A program made the translations under genes and the position numbers. Below are positions 9,558 to 21,625 of a stretch of DNA of 27,599 nt, piece by piece (position 1 is the stretch's first letter; each line of letters opens with the position of its first letter). The notes beneath the pieces are model-generated. The model saw only the letters and a program-made list of their open reading frames with translations. It had not been told where the DNA came from and made no database searches. The DNA is from Hyphochytrium catenoides (Eukaryota > Sar > Hyphochytriomycetes > Hyphochytriales > Hyphochytriaceae), in contig FLMG01002846.1 of assembly GCA_900088475.1 (NCBI GenBank), forward strand, positions 1 to 27,599. Direction: 5' to 3'.

Positions 9558-10414
9558 TCATTCAGAGCAGGAAGATCCTGAAGACTTGAAAAGCTGACTT
9601 GGTGACCTCAGTGATGGTGACTGTCCGGTTCTCGGAGGAAGAAAAGGGATGGATTTCTTGGGAGATTTTATGACTACAGGGCGATGTCCTATTCTGGTGC
9701 CTCCATAAACCTTCCACGTAGCACTGAACTCGCGCTTTGTCCACCTAGAAGTGCGAAGGACCGGGAAGCATCTCAGAGTGGTTCATGAAAGCAATAAGCA
9801 CTTTTGATATCAGTGAACTACTAGCTAGCTAGCTGAATGGCTTCTCCCACCGTCAGGCTCTTGTGATATACAGTCACCATCCGTGTTACCATCCTCTATC
9901 AGGACAGCCGCCGGCTTGGTGTGTAGGCAAACAGTTCGCCGATTGCCTGTCTTCGTCCTGCTGAAGAGTCATCACCCTACGAAGAGGTGGCATGACTTCA
10001 TCAGCAGTCCACAGTCCCCAAGTTTCAGGGTCTGTTCTCCAAGTCGTAGATAGAGAAGCTAACAGCATTGCTTCTCGACACTCCTTCTCTTTATCGATTG
10101 CACTCATAGCATCTTGCATCTCTCCTAGCTTTACAAAAAGTTCTCTACTTATGGAGAAGCTTTCTTTAGTTCATCAATCCAGCCTGGTATCTTGTTTAAG
10201 GCCATTGTTTGTCATCGTTCTTCTTTTACGTCTCTATCGGTGGTAGTACGGTACCTTCTCCCATCGTATTAGAGTCATCATCGTCAGGCATGGAGCAGGG
10301 AGAATAGCTGCTTCTAACAATTCCCCATGCTTCTAACGAGATCACTATTGCAGAAGGCCGGAAGGATGGCAGGGCCTCGGCAACAGTGAGTAATAGCCCT
10401 TTCAGTAAGGTCAT
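9558..10414 (-). CDS. Unrecognised protein, three-exon gene
   Basis: Splice-phase reading on the minus strand gives exons 10414-10255, 10124-9890 and 9744-9558, with GT-AG introns of 130 and 145 nt, 193 residues and a TGA stop. It starts with MTLLKGLLLTVAEALPSF, passes an acidic MPDDDDSNT segment and a helical charged segment (EMQDAMSAIDKEKECREAML), then a Trp-rich stretch with TTWRTDPETWGLW. It ends in a basic, Ser/Pro-rich tail (KSPKKSIPFLPPRTG). No signal peptide or catalytic motif is visible. The frame remains open upstream of the Met, so a further 5' exon near 10.5 kb is possible. It lies about 350 bp downstream of the ZIP4-like stop, on the same strand. Because I recognise no family, the model rests only on phase consistency across three exons. 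Confidence 0.5.
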
Positions 10415-10761
10415 TTCTTCAGACTCCGGACAGTATTCATTCGACCCCTTGGTGCCTCTATCAGATGGCACCTTTTGCTAAGGCTGTGCGGTCCTAGATT
10501 ATCTTGGTCCATTCTTGTACCACCAATAGCGATACGAAAGGAAGCAACTTATCGGCACAAGAAAGATTGCTCTAAACACACGGGAATTTGTTGCTTTCGC
10601 CTATTTTGCAGCTTGTTCTTCACAGGCCAAGTACGTTAGGTTTCTGCGCTGTCCTGCCTGGAGCACTACTCTGACACCTTCTGCCTGTCGCACACTGCGC
10701 ACATACCTCCGAAAGATGCCAAAAGTTAGGCAGCAATAAATAGTAGCGACGGGAGTCCGGC

Positions 10762-13700
10762 CTATCTAGGCTTCTTTCCTCGCCTCGCTGACGCATCGTC
10801 ATTCGTGCTCGACCCGGCCAGGGACAATGATGACGATGGTGAGATAAATTTTGCCCTTGCCGTGAGAAAGCTCTGATACTGGGCCCCAAGCCTCATCTGA
10901 TACCGCTTTTTGGTCCCAACGTCTAACGCTAGATTGCAGAAGGCCGGGCGCAGAGTAGAATGAGAGCGACATGAGAAGCCACAGGATATAGACTGCAAGA
11001 AGGGCGACAAAGCCAGCAATGAGCAGAAATGCCATGACAAGAGGATACACATGGAGAGTAGCCAAAGGAGGAATGAGAGGGGAGTTATTGGCTGCTTGTC
11101 AACCATTAAGGGGAGTCAATGACAGAAGAGAACAGATAATACGGTCATTGTGGGGCCGCTGAGGAAGCAGAGGTCCATGCTAACATAGCAGTAAGGACAT
11201 AGCGGAGGACATTCAGCAGCGGAGGAATAGTTGCGGAGCTCTAGCCGTTACACCAGAGACAATTGTGTACCTGCTAGGTTCATCGCTAAGGTCAGAAAGT
11301 CGTTACTAAGCTGGAACTCCCTAGTCCTAGCACTTCGAACTCCAAGGTTCCAGGCTTTGATGACCAAGGTTTCCGTAAGCTCGCTCAGCTTAGAATACGG
11401 CTCCTTTTCTTGCGGCCAGCCACCTGAGCCTTTGGCGCTGCTGTGTACCAACCTCCTTTCCTCTAATTGGGGTGAAGCCGCTCCGCCAGTCGAGCTACCT
11501 GCGCCCTGACAGCACAGAGTGCGTATTTGATAATATTGCTGAAGCCTGGGAAAGACGCAAGAGGGAACAACCGTGTAAGCAAGCTGTATGTAAGATATCT
11601 TTGTGGGGGGTGTTGTGTGGACATGCCACAAGCGGGTAATTAGCAGTGAAGGCCCCATCTTGGCGTTTACCATTCCATGGCGGACTGCTTTGTCTCGCTC
11701 AGCTCTACTAAGGCTAGAAAGTCCGAAGTGAGAATGGATAGGTCTGCTTCCTCCTTCGATACATGAGATAAGCTCCCTTCGGTGGCAGAAGTGGAGTTGA
11801 GCTCCTCTGTCGTTTGCCTTTCTGTAAAACCCCTGTTTCTGATCGCAGTCTGTAGGCAGTGCTTGCGTAAGTCATACACTAAGCTCTTAACCTCAAAGTT
11901 GAAGGCTTGCGCAGCCGCATAATCTGAAAGCGCTCGTAATGGTTGTAATGAGCATCGGCTCAGACTCTAAGCAATCGAAAAGAGAAAGTCAAATCACAAG
12001 GCACGAGGTCAAGCTGGGCGGGGACGTAGTGGATACAAAATCGAAATAAAGGCCCACAACATTGATTAGGGCTATTGAATTGACACAGTGAAGGCAGTTA
12101 GAGAGCTTGTCACGGTTAAGAGGAACAAAGTGAGCAACACACAACTAGTTGGACAAGGCAGGAAATACGAGGCTTGGGCAGCAAGCGATGTGGGGAAGCC
12201 TTGATTTCATGCTTCATGAGGTAAATGATTCGAAGAGACGTAAGGATCCGCTGACCTTTAATTCCTCCGTCGCTGACCGAAGATGACTTAAATGCTGCTT
12301 AATGGGTTTCTCTCCTCTGCCTGCCGCCTCTGCCTCCAGCAGCGCTTGATGCAGGTACCAAATGAATTTGGAGGTTGCCTGGAAGAATGAAATGAGAAGG
12401 TATTCAGGCGAAATAGGCAAATTAGGTTGCAAGGAGAGAAAAAGTAATGGTATAAGCGACAAATTGAATCGATATCTTTCACAATCTCGGCGTGGCTCTT
12501 AACGAACTAATTGTGCAAAGGCAAGAAGGGCTTCACTCAACGAATGAAACGTCGAACAAAGGGCAACAAACTAAGGTAGATGAAGTACACTTGGAGATAC
12601 TAACTGCAAGCACTGTCACGAGGATGGACAAAAGAAACCAGCACCGGCGGATGGCAGAGCTCAGGTAGATTGACGACATCTAGGCTACCTTGAGCTGTAG
12701 CAAGTCCACCCCTAGATGCTCCTTAAGGTCAGGCATGCGTAGATCCAGCACAGCGTCTTCTAAAGTGTTTAGATAGGCGGACATCCTCCGCCTCCCAATG
12801 TCATTAGCCATCTTCTTCCACCCGACGCCTAAGTAGACTCTAATAGCGCAGGATGTGTTAGCAATTGCATGCACTCTTGCCTCCTCGTCCAGCGCTTTGA
12901 GCTCTTCTTCAGTCGCATTTGGCGGTATTTCAGCACCTCCGCCTCGCCTTTCGTCTAGCTGGCGAACCATGTATAGATCGAGCTTGTAAGACACCCAATA
13001 CAGATCCACTGCTAGCTGCTGATGTGCTTGAGGAGTGGGTGGCAGTCCACATTCTGTATCTGTTAAGCTGTTAAGAGAGTTCATTGAATGGAGCCATTAG
13101 AAATGATATTGCACAAAGAGGTGTCACATAAAGGAGGCACTCACGAGAGAAAGCTAGAGATATGTCATGATCATGTTATATGTTGAGAGTAAAGAACAGT
13201 TTGTCAGAAGGTAAGCTGATGATGTGGCCGAAGAGTAGAGGTGTTAAGGAGTCCATGAACCTAACCTGTCACCCTTAGAATGCTCCTCATCAGGCCCGAG
13301 CTGCTCCGCGAGTGAAGCATTCTGTATGCCAAGGTTGAAGCATGCTATGGAGAACCATTTAAGCTCGTACAAGGAACCGAGGTTGTAGCACTGCCTCTTG
13401 ATTCCTTGCTCTTGGTGTACCTCATCTCGATTCCCTTGGAGGGTGTACTCTATTGCCCCTAAGAGAGCCTCCCCATACAGCAGAAGAGTCTGAGAGATCT
13501 GTGCAAGTCTCAGGTCCGAGGAAATTGACACATTAGCGTTTCCTTCCAGCATTTGTGTGTCTGTCTGCTCTCCGCTCCGATGTTGCTTCAAGCTACGACT
13601 GCCTTCTTTACTCTTTGTTTCATGATGCTGGTGGGCTTCTTGGATAAGAGTGACGTTCTGAACCGTCCTAAAGGCTCATGAAGAAAGACCAAAAACATTG

Positions 13701-16700
13701 GATGGTGTTACAAGGAGGAGAAGGGGACGGAAACAAGTATCATAGGGAACGAACGGAACAGATGTATTTGCGAGCTTTATATGAAGCCAAATGGACCGAG
13801 ATGAAAAAGTCAGGCGGGGAAACGTTTAAGGCCGATGTTTGATACCGTCGTGTAAGCAACAACACTTACGGGTGCTTGAGGCAAATAAGGTGTCGAATAA
13901 GCGTGCACAGGGTGATCTTGGCGGATGAAAAAGAAGGTTTTCCACTCTGGGACCCTCTTTCGGTCAGCCCGGGTTCAACAGGTCCGGTCGCTGGTTCTTC
14001 TCCTTGGTGCTGCATCTTCTGGGCAACGTCATTCTTGAGATGTAAGTCTTGTGCTATCATTTTCTCTAGTACCAACTCCACAGCTATTTGATTATTGGCT
14101 TCGGCACTTTCCAATAAGCATGCTAATAAGCGAACTTGGTTAGAGAGCGAGTTTGATTCTAGTCAAAGGACACACGGAAGTAAGGGGACTGAACATCAAG
14201 CGATGCACCAGCCCATATAGAGTTTGTAGAGTGGAAGGTTCTCGCTTGTGTGGAAGCGTATGAGCCAGGCATCACAAAACGCCACGAAAGAAGCCAGCAG
14301 GGGCATTACGCATTTTATCGAGAACCTAACTCGACCTCACGAGAGGGTACCTTCCAGGTCTGTTGAAGCATAGTCTTGGCACTGCATGAGGTCATCCAGC
14401 GCAGCTTCCAAAATATTGCGGTCCCCTGCACTTTCCTCCTCCTTTAAACGAAAGTTTGTGTTCGAAGGCTCTTCCCTCACGATGTTTGTCTCTTCCTGTG
14501 CGCATGCATTGTCCTTCGTAGGAGGGAGTCCGCCATCTCCAAGGATGACAGCAAAGCTGTGAGGGGGAAGACGGGTTTCCCCACAAGATGAGGTGGAATC
14601 CAGTTTCTTCCGTTTCAGGAGGACTTGAAGGCGCACGAAAGCGGAGAATTTCTGCAAAGAAGGCATTGACGGGACCAGTGAGGGGCCAATAAAGGGTGGC
14701 AGATGAGATGGAAATAGCAGCGGACTGCGAACTGTTCCAGGTAGATAGACTTTCAGGGTTTAAAGGCGAGTAAGCACACCCAGGTCCTGAAAAGACACTG
14801 CGTAATCAGTTATTCAGAGTGGGGAGTGCAAATGGTGGTAGTAAAAAGTGGACACGATGCCACACCTCAGAGCCACACAAAGCGTTCGGGCGTAGGTGGT
14901 GCAGGAAAGAGGAGGTAGCAAGCCTTAAAGGCGGCAGTTCTATACCGATTTGTCATCCTTGAAGGCCTGGTTAGCTATTTCCTCTGCCTTTGCCAGACGA
15001 TCAAGCTTTATCAGCACCGCGGTAAGCATCCTGCAGTAACAAGAGGCAGTCGACACTTGGAAAAAGGAATGCAGCTTTATCGCTTACCTTAGTACACGAG
15101 CTTTCTGGCATCTTTCCACGGCACCAGGAGTGCTCAATGAATATGTCGCAAGAAGCAGGCCAATCCATTTCTCAGTGCTCTGCGTGGAGAGAGGTGGGAA
15201 GGAAGGTTAAGATGTGCACTTAAGGTGCCACTTACGAATGGGCAGAGCAGATTGTACTATGGGAGCAATGAAATTGGACAACCTGTATGCAAGAGCAAGC
15301 ACAGAAGTCGTAAGGTATCTGACATCAGGTCAGGAGCGTGGTAGGGAAAATTTCGGAATTGCGAAGTATAAGCTCAATGTAGAGCCACGCAACCTCATAT
15401 TCTCCCTTAAGGTACTGTCTTCTGCAGTAATCAAAGACTGCAGCTTGACACTCCACGAGAGCTTCTTTCTGCTTGAGTAGTGAAGTTCTCATCTTCTCAG
15501 CTCCTTCATTCAGGGCCAAAGGTCTGGGGATAGTGGAAGTATCTCAGCGAGTGCGATGAAATTCTCAGGCTTTGTCACTTTCTATGCCGAAAACTTACTC
15601 ATCCTCTTGCAGCTGATAGCTGTGGAGAATACTCTCTACAGCACTTAAGAGGTCGGCCTCGTGTCCTCGTGTGGTCTCCGGAGGACTACCCAAGGAGGTG
15701 GTAATAAAGTCTAACCGAATGACAGCGCGCTCGTCTGGGTGAACCTGAGTAACAGAGCACGGAGTGAGTTGTTGGTCAAATGCAGACAAATACCGAAAAG
15801 GTCGCGTGAGCGTCTACCAAACAGACCTATTTGAAATGCTCAGAACATAATAACAACGATGCACATTCAGGCAGCTAAAGTTATAGAAATGACGAGATCA
15901 TGCACCTGCACAAGGTGGTCATACAGGCGAAGCACCCGCGGGACCGAGACTCTACCAAATGTGCAGACGACGAACTGGCGGACTGTGGGTTCACCGAAGG
16001 AGGCACCACCAGGCTCAGAGAGGATGATAGGCAGTGATTATAAACGTTAATAGGGGCTCGAGGGAAGATGGACAAAAAGGAGAACGGATTCACAAAATAA
16101 AGGCAATGCGTCGAAATGTCGTTGCATCCTGTACCCAGGCAAAGCTTGTGCTCGACTTGTACGCCTAAATCCTCTAGTACCGTGAGGCACAACGTTTCCG
16201 CAAGGCTGTCATTGCCAATTTTGAGATGGCTCTGGACCTCCAGCATTGTACGCTTCCAAGCACGAAGTTCGCAGACGCCATAGGAGAATGGAAGACAATG
16301 ATTAGACTCAGAGCACGCTAGGCGGAAGATGTTGAAGCGTATAATAGCTTTACACCACCTAAAGGGAAAGGACGTCCCTTTCAGCGTCGGAGACCCCAAA
16401 AACAATGAGATACCTGTAGGGATCTCCGCGTAGCAGAGACTGATGAAAGCGCACGGTCGTATTCGCCCATCTCGTAATAGCATAAACCAAGAAGGAGAAG
16501 TATGTCATCTTTGCTCGGCAACTCGTCAGGGCCCCAGTCTTCAGCAGGTCCGCTCGACTTTCCTCTACCCACGAAGTCTACTTCAAGCATTTCTAACGAT
16601 CTTAAGGCTTCATTGAGACATTTGCTGCACATCTGGTATTCTTTCCGAGCGAAGAGAGAGCGGCTGAGTAGTACCAGGTGGCAGGTGTACTCTCCACGGA

Positions 16701-18695
16701 GTGGTTCAAGGTAGGGAAGGAGCTCTTTCAAGCCGGTTACTGCGTCCCACAAGTTCTGAACCACGGCAGATTCTCCTTGATGTCCAGAAGTGGGCTCACC
16801 GCAGAGCTCGACGCCCATGGCAGGCGTGGACAGCATCATCACTCCTAGCATGGGTATCCAAAAAGCGAACAAACTGTCAGAACCAGCTTGGGTACAGGCA
16901 GCGGTAGGCACGTCCACCTAATACTGCGTCTAACATCCTGTCTCTTGGGAATTTTACTTTGCTAGTCAATTGGATTTTTGCTCACCAATTCCAGTCAGTA
17001 GGCTCCAAATGTCTCCCAGGACATTCTCCAGTTGGACGCCTCTGGGGATGTAAGTCAACAGCAGGACTTAGGATTTGAGACCGATCAAAAAGCGCTGCAA
17101 AATCGGGATTTGAAGGCATACAGCTGTGATAACATGACGCTTGGAGTGCGAGATGATCTACAAAGGAGCGCGGACACGTTCCAACGATATACGTACGAGA
17201 TAGTCTTAGCGATGAAGGATACGCCTCCCACCACGTGTTCCCATAAGTGATGTGCTCGGAAGAACATAAACTGCGTTGCCCGGCGGTACTTCTGCGGCCA
17301 TCGTAAAAGTTCTGGGGAATTAATTTGAACAAATGTGACCGAAAAAGCGGGTGCCAGAGCTTCCTGCATCTCGGTAGCTGTCTTCGAATAACACCTGCGG
17401 TGGACTCATTTAGAGAGCAGAAACCGCCCACCGTCTGAACAATGTACGCCTGCCCCCATTCGAGCAGACGAGCTGCGCAGCAATGCAGCTTGATAGCCAT
17501 TAGAGATAATCCTGCTTAGTAAGGGCGGGAAGATTGAGAATGGGTGGTATGGAAGAAGAAAAATAGATAGGTTTCATCCCTCCAAGCGGTAACCCTCCCC
17601 ACTCATATAGTCCTCCCTTTCAGACAGCGCTACTATAGAAAAAGGTATTATACCGTATGAGGTCGACAGCTTCATGGAGCTCGATGGGGGATAATGTTCC
17701 TGCATAATCCAGTAGCAAGCAAGCCAGACATTGGAGCAACAGTAAGCAGGCTCTCCTTTCAAGATGATGAAAAGCGCCTCCTCCTTCTACGCCTTCTTCT
17801 CCAGGTGTAGAGGAAGCCTCGTTGCATGACTGGTAAAAAGAGCGCACCAGGTGGCGACAGTCGTTGTATAAGCTAATCCCTGAAGGAGTTTGGTTTGAAG
17901 GAAATGAGGGAAGATATTTTAAGGACCATGGACTCAGTTTGACGAAGAAGATCGCAACTTTACAACTGACATGATAATAGAATGGCGTTTAGGTTACCGA
18001 CCTGCTGTTCGAATAAAGTATCCTAGCTCCTTCATCTCAGGCGATGGAGCTGCTTTCTTAGGTTGAAGGACAGCCCCTTCAGCTTGAAAGAGCTCCTTAA
18101 CAACATCTTTGGAAGATAGAGAGCCACCGTCTTTGCCTTGGGTAGAAAGATTACATATGTGCTCTATTTCCCTTATGATCTCGTCCAGAACGGGAAAGAT
18201 TTTTCCCAAGAGAACTTCGGCAAAGCTGATTTCCTAGTGAAGTAGGTGAAGTGAGTAGAAGTTCGGCTGATAAGGCAAAACGGTGATATAGAAGGGTTCA
18301 ACTAGGAGAGAGGTTAAAATGGGCAATCGAAAGTGCCATGCGCCAAAAAGAAAATTAGCTTGACAAGCGCTTTGTAAGCTCCAGCGCCCGTGCTTCAACA
18401 TAAAACATAAGTTGAATAGGTTACGTCTTCCGATTGGCTTAAGTACCTTTTCAGCCTTGTCCGTGTGATTTGCGGCGCCATTATCAGTGAAAAGTTTACT
18501 CAAATAGTACCTAACCTCCGCAAGAAGTCTTTCCAACGGCTCTGGCTGCCTCCATTGGCCTCCAGTGGGCGCACTTGGTGCCAAGAACCTGAGGGGCTGA
18601 CTAGCCTCGGCCCTATCGCTGCTGGGTTGTTGGCTCCCTTTATCTCTTCCCTCATAAAGGAATGTTACCTCATCATCCTCTTGGGGTGGCCCCAT
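10762..18695 (-). CDS. ZIP4: TPR-rich meiosis protein, SPO22/ZIP4/TEX11-like
   Basis: A minus-strand gene of about 21 exons coding roughly 1,420 residues. Exons: 18695-18447, 18233-18002, 17879-17634, 17511-17340, 17123-17082, 17041-16986, 16886-16414, 16252-16135, 15982-15906, 15744-15599, 15523-15394, 15179-15088, 15030-14946, 14651-14351, 14122-13870, 13667-13266, 13067-12689, 12378-12256, 11966-11671, 11494-11271 and 10928-10762. Phases agree throughout. The product is almost wholly helical with TPR-type segments (LLLLGLCYYEMGEYDRALS, KWIGLLLATYSL). The family call rests on the W..xxA[FW]NLGI-type motif seen in SPO22-like proteins (ELKWFSIACFNLGIQNASL, VIKAWNLGVRS) and the NPDFAALFDRGV segment. 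Relatives scaffold the ZMM complex that promotes meiotic crossovers. It is longer than human or Arabidopsis homologues (about 940). Uncertain points are the 5' end, exons 3-5, the weak GTTGCG donor of exon 11, and the exon 19/20 junction. Another helical-repeat protein remains possible. Confidence 0.6.
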
Positions 18696-19619
18696 CCCAA
18701 ACCCGGCAGTAAGGATCTCAATTACTACCCTCACACTAGCTCAATGGCTGTGAGCAGTTACGCAATAGCTACGAGAACTTGAAAAATTGCGCTGATGCCT
18801 TCACAAAGCAGCCTGGCGTGGATTGCTTGTTTGAGCCTTGGTTCCTTCTCAATCATTCCCGGATAACTCCGAAGATTAAGCTCAATGTCAGCAACATTTT
18901 GCTGACGTCTCTGCAATGACTTAGATTGTGATCTCAATTCAGATTAGGCGGGCGCTTGTTGGCATATGACTACCTGCTCGCTCTGTCTTCTCTGCGGTTT
19001 CTTGTTCTCTCTCCGCTATCTTCCTTGACTCTCTCTCTCTCTCAACCTTGAGAGACTATATGGAGGATGGTCCAGATTTGCAAATCGGAATTACGCCGCG
19101 ATTCAATCCTTTGGGCCAAACAGGAATCACGATTGAGCTCGAGTTTTTTGAATTCTTTTCGAAAATCGCATTCAACACAGGTCGGAAAAAAAAGTTCAGA
19201 ATCAAGTCTAAAATGGAAACGTTGTTAGGCGGCAAAATTAAAGACGAAACGAAGAGTGAAAGACCAAATGCTCAACATTACGGACAGCAGCCAGCAAAGA
19301 GTGTTCAAAGGAAAAGATGGTCAACCAGACAATCTGCCTGCATTTCGCAATGTGTGACGGATGCCGCAACCGCTGCCGCAGAAGGACAATCTTCACGCAA
19401 GGCCTTGGACAATGCTGAAGGTCAGGATCAGCTTGGCTCCTAATAAAGGATATGCGCCGTGGGCAGGGCGGACTAACCAGACTGGGTGTACTCACCACGC
19501 TGTACCCATTGGAAATTTAATAACTAGACAATGGTTAGAGGAGTTCCGGCGGTTGTACGGGCAAACAAAAGGAGACAAAGGGCCAAAAAAGAGAATATTG
19601 AAAGGCGATTGCCATTAAC
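18696..19619. other. Interval between ZIP4-like and GTPase genes; one doubtful plus ORF
   Basis: The space between the ZIP4-like start and the GTPase stop should contain the ZIP4-like promoter and the GTPase 3' flank. A plus-strand ORF starts at ATG 19060 and ends at 19443 (128 residues, basic, with MEDGPDLQIGITPRF at its start). It follows a CT repeat. It has no recognised domain and is not supported by splicing or context. Upstream exons of the ZIP4-like gene may also lie here. Confidence 0.35.
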
Positions 19620-20782
19620 TTAGTACTGAATGATGGGATCGCCTGTTTTATCGACTTCAGGAATAGTGCACTTCAGGTCAAAGACTTTCGCCAAGACGAT
19701 CTTAAATATCTTCTGCACGTTGATAGAGTGACTGGAGGACGTAAATATGAGAGGCGCCTTCATGGCCTTAGCAAATTTTCGGGCCTAAAAAGAAGGGGGC
19801 GGACGCAGGCCTGAAGATCAGCAACGATGCAAAGACCCATAGATAGAGTACTTCATCAGACTCAACGCACTACAGAAAGTGGTGCCATGGGTTGACAAAA
19901 GTGCTTCGCGAAATCTTAGGATATTTCTACCTGCTTGGTGATCTCCTCCTGCTCTTCCTCTGGAAAATTCGAAAAGTTGTCAAACTTGGTCCCGATCAGA
20001 AATGGAAAAGCATTCTACGTAGAGGAAAGAAGTTAGATAATCTCGCTAAGAAGCCAGCAGTCAGTGGTAATTTCTTTCCCTGGCCTCTCTAGGCGTGCCT
20101 GAGCTGGTAATCTCAATGCTTCTTCTCGTACCTTGTTCAGGCCTCTGACTTGCCTATACCACTCCTTGATGCTGGTAAGAGTCGACTTTCTTGACAGATC
20201 AAACATAAATAGCATAGCGACTGCATCATTGCAGACTAGAGGTAACATGCTGATGAACTCTCTTTGTCCCCCAAGATCCCAGATGCTGAAGGTCACCTCT
20301 GTGTTCCGTAGTGTGATAGTCTTCTCCATGAAGTTGACGCCTGGTGACCCCAAGGTTTAATTGTCATGTAGATGCGGACGTGGCAGTTCAAGGGATGGAT
20401 GGCACGATGGCACCGTTAAAATCAGTGCAAACCAGAATCGAACAGAGTCACCCGCATGGTCGGACTTGTGTGAACGAAGGCAGCAAGGTTAACCCAGGAC
20501 AAGGAAAAGCTAGAACGCCAGATGACTAGAAGCGAGAGGAATTGGGACAAGAAATAAGCGCCTCCAAGACTTACCAAGCGTGTGGATGTAGTCCTCATCA
20601 AATTTCCCTTCAACATACTTCACCATCAGACTAGTTTTGCCAACTTGGGCATCTCCTACCATGCCAACTTTGACAACCACGTTGTTGCGACTTGATGACC
20701 CGCCATCACCCCCTCCGGATAGCGATGGCGGGATACTCATCTCGCTGGGATCAATCTTGCTGTCGTCGGATTGTTCCGCCAT
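19620..20782 (-). CDS. SPG1: Septation GTPase, Spg1/Tem1 family
   Basis: A Ras-superfamily small GTPase. Fungal Spg1/Tem1 triggers the septation-initiation or mitotic-exit network from the spindle pole, and plant and amoeba orthologues are linked to cytokinesis. Four exons, 20782-20575, 20340-20132, 20014-19931 and 19784-19620, all GT-AG and in phase, give 221 residues. G1 is GDAQVGKT (43-50), the switch I region reads [18 protein letters not shown]3 is WDLGGQ (90-95, with the catalytic Gln present), G4 is TKFD (148-151) and G5 is TSSSHSINV (from 182). The [12 protein letters not shown] and WDLGGQREF signatures separate Spg1/Tem1 from Rab and Ras proteins. The N-terminal 35 residues are a Ser/Gly-rich extension. 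No C-terminal prenylation Cys is present, as is usual for this family. It is divergent from the kinesin gene, with 843 bp between start codons. Confidence 0.95.
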
Positions 20783-21625
20783 CTCTCGGTCCTTGTACTT
20801 GCCGTCTGTGACCCTGAACTAATTTCTTATGGTGACAGCAGCTGGCACGTACTGGCGAGATTTTCTTGCGCACCAACAAGCTTCAAATTTCTTCCTTCTG
20901 TCTTCACACCAGAGACAAGCGAAAAGATCTTAACCTCCAGTAGAAGCAATCTTTGATGCAGATTGGCCTCGTTTTTAGAAGAAGAGCTTCGCAATCTCAC
21001 CAGCAATCTATGCTTTGCGCTGTCTCATACCTGTCGGCCTTGGGTCCAGCTACAGCTCGTAAGTAAACAGTGCAGGCAATAACTGTCCTTTAAAGAGTTC
21101 ATTTGCTTTCATTATTGTCTTCCATTGTGAATTAAGCACTGTGTACTTTACAGCCTCCTTGTCAAATTACTCTTAGCCTCACAACCCTTTGACTCCATTT
21201 CCATAGAGAACTTACGAAAGTTGACAACTGCTTGGCACAACAGTTCTGCATAATTTACTTCCCGTCAAAGGTCATCTATGGACCTGAAATGAAACTCCCA
21301 AAGCACGCAAAAGGTGCGCATTCGTAATGCAGAGCTCACAAATTTTACATTGTACGCTCAAAGTGCGATGCAGTGCGGTCTGATGATCTATGATGATGGT
21401 TGATGGCGCCAGAAGAACTTCAAGTTCGAGACTCTCAAACAACGAGAGCGTTTGGAGCTTTCGGAGTCTTGCACTGGCGCGCTTGATGGCCTATGGAGCT
21501 AAGGAGCTCCATGAAGCTTCGATTCTAAGCTTCAGAGGAAGGAAAGGAAATAGTGCCGGCAAAAGGCTGTATGGCAGTTCAGGGAATGCAGACAGACGTC
21601 CAGTGAAAGCATCACTGGGGGCGGA
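20783..21625. promoter_or_regulatory. Shared intergenic region between divergent GTPase and kinesin genes
   Basis: An 843-bp gap separates the two outward-facing start codons, so both promoters and 5' leaders must lie here. I see no convincing TATA box or repeated operator-like motif. A plus ORF at 21390-21632 overlaps the kinesin start in another frame and is probably leader sequence. The promoter role follows from layout only. Confidence 0.55.

Noticed and set aside
10799-11065. Minus ORF with a hydrophobic start and YLTIVI, considered as an ALG5-like glycosyltransferase
   Set aside because: None of the later ALG5 motifs (YNEE, DDGS, NRGKGG, DADGAT) follow. The hydrophobic part is pyrimidine-rich intron of the ZIP4-like gene, and another frame gives a clean C-terminal exon ending at 10762.
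11231-11509. Plus ORF of 92 residues
   Set aside because: It lies antisense to an exon of the ZIP4-like gene whose splice phases fit.
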